A stretch of 64,000 bases of DNA from Henningerozyma blattae CBS 6284 (taxonomy: Eukaryota; Ascomycota; Saccharomycetes; Saccharomycetales; Saccharomycetaceae). Location: the NCBI RefSeq assembly GCF_000315915.1, contig NC_020189.1, positions 868,001-932,000 of the forward strand. The letters are read 5' to 3'. Under the pieces are notes generated by a model that did no database searches, was not told where the DNA came from, and was given only the letters and a program-made list of their open reading frames with translations. Positions 60,264 through 64,000 of this stretch are shown in pieces. Numbering within the stretch: the first letter of the stretch is position 1; every line of letters begins with the position of its first letter. Position numbers and translations under genes: made by a program.

Positions 60264-63005
60264 TTAATCGTGGACAACACTTATCTTGGCACTTTCTGTA
60301 TCTAATATTAGTTCATTATTTGGGGCATTATGGATATTATGCGATTGTCTTTTCAAAGGAGAAGAAGAGATATTAGCTGACCGGTCTTCATTATCGATAC
60401 CTTTACTTTCATTAGTAATAGTTGCACCATTTGGCCCAAATAAAGACGCATCGCCATTATTTTCTCTTGAAGGGTTGCCAGGAGTATTTGTGGCAGAAGT
60501 AAACTGTAATAAATTCCAAACATTTGGAGAACTTTTGGCATTTGATTTAGATGCACTACTATCTTGTTTTAATAGTGGGCCGTTAGATACTGAATAGCCT
60601 TTTAAATCAGTACTACTGAAAGTATTTGAATTGTCGCTAACTTTATTTCCCACATTTAGATTTTCGTTGTTAATACTTCCAGTAGCATGATGGCCATTAG
60701 GTGAAATATTATGTAGAGCACTACCTCTCTCTGGTGTATATGCTTCCATAGCAGTTATATGAAATGCCTTAGTTGGAGATCCCAATAAAGAATCATTTGT
60801 TGGTGATAAGTAACCAATTCCAGTAGGTGGTTGTAAAATTGGATTCATTGATCGACTCGTATTTATAGGATGAGGATATTGGTTATTACCGTGACTATTT
60901 GAATTAAAATTCGTATTGGCACTATTATTTGCTGTAGTTAAGATAGATAGGCCATCTTGTCTATAACTCATACTATTGGAAAAAGGCATTAAAGAGGAAT
61001 TGTTTTGATTAGAAATTGATTGAAAATGTGTTTGATTTAAAGAATTCTGATTTGAATTTTGGATTGGATGTTGAAAAGAATTCGAATAATTGTGTGTAGC
61101 ATGTTGCTGTTGTTGCTGTTGTATGGGTTGGTTTGGCATATGATTTTGAAGAATATTGGACATTGAATTGGACGTATGCAAGTGATTATTCAAATCCATA
61201 GAGGATCTTGTTGCAACCATAGGTACGTTTTCTAATCTTCTTATTGGGTTATTTTCTTTACTATTTGAATTATGAGTTGGTTTTGAAATGGAACCATCAA
61301 ATGAATGAATTTGTTTTATATGTGGAGGGTTTTGTATTGAATTTCGTTGATATTGTGCTGAAGGAAGAGAGTTTGATTGTTGTAATGTATTATTACTGTG
61401 ATGATATTGATTATTTTGAATTATTTGATTTTGTTGTGGAAGAGCAGTATTATTATTTATGATGTTAGTATTAGTATTTGGTTGATATGGTTGTTTTTGG
61501 GTTGATTGTTGTGAAATAGAATATTGTTGGATTGGATTTTGTTGCTGGTATTGAGTAGTCTTATCAGTTAGATTACTTTTATTTAATTTATCTTTTTCCT
61601 TTTGTAATAATTTTTGTTCTTGTTGTTGTACTGGTAAAGTATTATATTTTGACATGTAAAGTTGTAATTGTCTTGTTACTGAAGAACCTCTTCTAATAAC
61701 TTTTGAAATTTTACCCGAATTCCATTTTTTCAATAAATCTCTTTGATAATCTTCATTTATTCTCCATTTCATCCCTTTTCCTGGTTCATTTGGTTTCCTT
61801 GGAACTTTTTCAAAAGCTTTATTCAATGATAAATTATGTCTAATGGAATTTTGCCAACCACTCTTGGCAAATCTATAGTAAGCATAATTATCTGAAATAT
61901 ATTTATAAATATCTGCTAATGATATTACACCTTCTGAAGTTGATAATATAGCTTGAGTGATCATTGTAGCATAAGAATGTGGTGGTTTGACGCTTCTATT
62001 TTCAGGTAAGGATAAATCTGAACTAAAATCTACAGAATGTGGGAATTCAGTAGCCAAAACAGAAGGCATATCATGTCTTGATGAACCTGGACCTAAAATT
62101 GCAGTCCCCACAGAATGATTGCTACTAAAGGAAGCAGTTGAGCCTGATAAATCTGGAGATAATAGTACTAACCCTGGTTGTTGGCCATTGTTACCCATGT
62201 CAGAATTATTATTATAGCCATTAGGATAATTTGAATTATTTGAGCCATTATAAATTTTAAAAGTTCGTATCTGCTGATGTGGTTTTACATCATTTTGTTT
62301 TGATTGTAATTCCAAATTTCTTAATTGATTATCTCTTTCTTGAATAATTGTCTTATATTGGACCGAATTTTTAATTAAATCTGATAATAAAGTATCATCA
62401 TCATCTGGATTATCTGTAATACTCATATAAGAATCTACTAGTTTTGGTAATATTTGATCTAAACAATTTTGCATGATAATAGGTTCATGATCAGGTAATA
62501 TGAACATCATTTGAGTCCCACCAATATCTAGAATTGTCCCTGAAGATAATGGATAAGGAGTAGAATTAACTGTGACTCTTTTAAAATTAACTTTGGCACC
62601 ATTTCTGCCTAATACATGTAATTCCCAACCACCATATTGCATATTAAATTTCACCACTGCATGTTTCCTTGAAACAACTTTTGCTGGACCTAAATCTACA
62701 TCAATTTGGTTAGAAGTACTGGTAGAGCTAGAATCTGTAGTATTGTTATTAGAATGTAATTCTAAATTATTTTTCGATTCAGCATTTGTAGTTCTACCAA
62801 TCGAAATTTCTAAATCTTTGACGTAATAAGTCCAATCCTTGCCACCTATCTTGGCATATGCCTGTACTTGAGTAGCTGAATTTTTTTCGTTGGAATAAAC
62901 TCTTGATACTGTAGTTGGTTGTTCTGGAGTACCTAATACTGATATTATCGCATTAACTAATTTTCTATGTTGTTGAGGGGTGTATGTTTTTTGTATATTC
63001 GACAT
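60264..63005 (-). CDS. FKH2: Forkhead transcription factor Fkh2 (FHA + forkhead)
   Basis: From the ATG at 63005 the protein has 913 residues: an FHA domain at about 65-190 (SIGRTT near 80, SRKHAVVKF near 115), a forkhead DNA-binding domain at about 337-435 (KPPHSYATMI, SGWQNSIRHNLSLNKAFEKVPR, GKGMKWRI), and a long Gln/Asn/Ser-rich C-terminus with a QQQQQQ run and scattered SP/TP sites (SPTNDS, SPTKAF, TPERG), likely CDK targets. Fkh2 binds with Mcm1 at CLB2-cluster promoters and recruits Ndd1 in G2/M; it also acts on origin timing. Length (Fkh2 862, Fkh1 484) points to FKH2 (YNL068C). The open frame extends eight codons upstream, but only from a GTG. Confidence 0.95.
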   Translation of the reverse strand: MSNIQKTYTPQQHRKLVNAIISVLGTPEQPTTVSRVYSNEKNSATQVQAYAKIGGKDWTYYVKDLEISIGRTTNAESKNNLELHSNNNTTDSSSTSTSNQIDVDLGPAKVVSRKHAVVKFNMQYGGWELHVLGRNGAKVNFKRVTVNSTPYPLSSGTILDIGGTQMMFILPDHEPIIMQNCLDQILPKLVDSYMSITDNPDDDDTLLSDLIKNSVQYKTIIQERDNQLRNLELQSKQNDVKPHQQIRTFKIYNGSNNSNYPNGYNNNSDMGNNGQQPGLVLLSPDLSGSTASFSSNHSVGTAILGPGSSRHDMPSVLATEFPHSVDFSSDLSLPENRSVKPPHSYATMITQAILSTSEGVISLADIYKYISDNYAYYRFAKSGWQNSIRHNLSLNKAFEKVPRKPNEPGKGMKWRINEDYQRDLLKKWNSGKISKVIRRGSSVTRQLQLYMSKYNTLPVQQQEQKLLQKEKDKLNKSNLTDKTTQYQQQNPIQQYSISQQSTQKQPYQPNTNTNIINNNTALPQQNQIIQNNQYHHSNNTLQQSNSLPSAQYQRNSIQNPPHIKQIHSFDGSISKPTHNSNSKENNPIRRLENVPMVATRSSMDLNNHLHTSNSMSNILQNHMPNQPIQQQQQQHATHNYSNSFQHPIQNSNQNSLNQTHFQSISNQNNSSLMPFSNSMSYRQDGLSILTTANNSANTNFNSNSHGNNQYPHPINTSRSMNPILQPPTGIGYLSPTNDSLLGSPTKAFHITAMEAYTPERGSALHNISPNGHHATGSINNENLNVGNKVSDNSNTFSSTDLKGYSVSNGPLLKQDSSASKSNAKSSPNVWNLLQFTSATNTPGNPSRENNGDASLFGPNGATITNESKGIDNEDRSANISSSPLKRQSHNIHNAPNNELILDTESAKISVVHD

Positions 63006-64000
63006 TATGTATTGATTGATATGATTCACCTACCTCCCCACTTGTTATTGATACACGTTACAGGGCCCTGAAGAAAAGATTTAGTAGTGTCTTATAGGGT
63101 GTACGTCTGACTGTTTATTAATGGTTGCTATGTTTTTGTTTGTTTATTTTTCAATTGTATTACACTCTTTTGTTTTGTTTTGTTTTGTTTTGTTTTTAAT
63201 TTAAAGCTTGCTTTTTTTTTATTATAATATCTCGATGAATATTTTGTTGTCCCCTGTATTATTGAATAGTTGTTTGGTATTCTTTCTTTTTTGCTTACTT
63301 GTTGTTAATAGATAAATAAACCCAAGTTGAAAATCTTGTAGAGAATCTAATGACATACAATGGGGGATAGAACAAAATGGAAATGAAAAAATAAAAATTA
63401 AAAGAAAAATAAAACAACAAAGTAAAGATAGCTAGGATTAAAACTGAAATAAACAAAAAAAGATATTATATAATATCAAACTTTGAATATAATCAGTGTA
63501 TTATAATATGCTCGACTGCAATAAAATAGAGCAAAATGATAATTAAGTATGATTCAAACCGAGTATGATCCAACGTCAGCAAAGTAATAAACTTGCGGAA
63601 TAATCTAAAAGTCTCGATAAGCTTAGCACCTGAATCTAATACTCTAAACTTGCTATAATCGAGTATAACTTAATATAATGTAATATATTTTCTGAAAATG
63701 CAATGCCAATCTAAAAGCAATAGCTGCAAATCGAAAGTGACACAGATCTGGTATAACTGCAGCAACTAATGACGACCTTAAACTTAGCTAAACTAACTTT
63801 TAGACCACGACTCAGTATTCTGTCACTAGTTTTCGATGGCCTCTTTGTTAATATCGAGTATTGATTGACTATTGATTATTTACTATTTGCCATAATGAAT
63901 TCGTGAAAAAGTCTCATCTATGTTTTTCCGTAGCGACCTTTGTTTATTTACTGATATTTTGGGCACGCTTGTTTTCATTTGCCCTGGTGGTCTTTTTCGG
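63006..64000. other. FKH2 upstream region to the window edge
   Basis: About 1 kb without a gene. It holds a (GTTTT)n run at about 63170-63196 and T/A tracts, and otherwise ordinary AT-rich DNA. The next gene is outside the window. Confidence 0.5.

Noticed and set aside
63006..63029. Eight-codon extension of FKH2
   Set aside because: It begins with GTG; the ATG at 63005 is the first real start.

Overview
The window is nuclear DNA of a budding yeast of the Saccharomycetaceae. The evidence is AT-rich DNA with (TA)n and poly(A) tracts, intron-free genes, tRNA genes nearly identical to those of Saccharomyces, Ty1/copia and Ty3-type retrotransposon remains, and long runs of genes in S. cerevisiae order. 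Genes whose S. cerevisiae counterparts lie on the paired chromosome XIV (YNL) and IX (YIL) blocks are interleaved here in one line, with many expected neighbours absent. That is the pattern of differential loss after the whole-genome duplication, so a post-duplication genus outside Saccharomyces is likely (Tetrapisispora/Henningerozyma, Vanderwaltozyma or similar). The species cannot be fixed from sequence alone. S. cerevisiae systematic names are recalled, not searched.

Layout. (1) 1-6.3 kb: the 3' end of a + strand gene (HAL9/TBS1-like by position), SPO21/YSW1-like, YPQ1-like, RFC4 (YOL089-YOL094 neighbourhood, TRM10 and MSH2 missing). (2) 6.4-10.2 kb: VPS72 and VPS60 (YDR485C-YDR486C). (3) 10.2-22.4 kb: an accessory island between VPS60 and ACH1. 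It holds a decayed C-terminal fragment of the proteasome lid gene RPN5, a Ty3-type gag-protease relic, tRNA-Gly(GCC) and tRNA-Ala(AGC), a degenerate Ty4-like element on the - strand (3' LTR, RNase H, reverse transcriptase in two copies around a 20-N assembly gap, integrase with an internal deletion, protease, intact CUU-AGG-C frameshift site, partial gag), tRNA-His(GTG) and an LTR fragment. (4) 22.4-64 kb: gene-dense region with ACH1, TOP2, TCB2-like, OST3, MKT1, an ACOT9-like thioesterase, END3, SWS2, tropomyosin, TMA108, tRNA-Ala(TGC), APJ1, MLF3/VHS2, MSK1, a DUF3605-like gene, RNH201, TOM7, CSM2, FKH2.

The genes are mostly housekeeping: DNA topology and repair (TOP2, RFC4, RNH201, CSM2), chromatin and cell-cycle transcription (VPS72, FKH2), membrane traffic and contact sites (VPS60, TCB2, END3), mitochondrial import and translation (TOM7, SWS2, MSK1), acyl-CoA metabolism (ACH1, ACOT9-like), N-glycosylation (OST3). 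The most notable observations are the RPN5 relic, the apparent frameshift that cuts the acidic tail off TOP2, the long inverted termini of the Ty4-like LTR, and an E-box (CACGTG) just 3' of every tRNA locus. No CRISPR array, convincing centromere or wholly new system was found.
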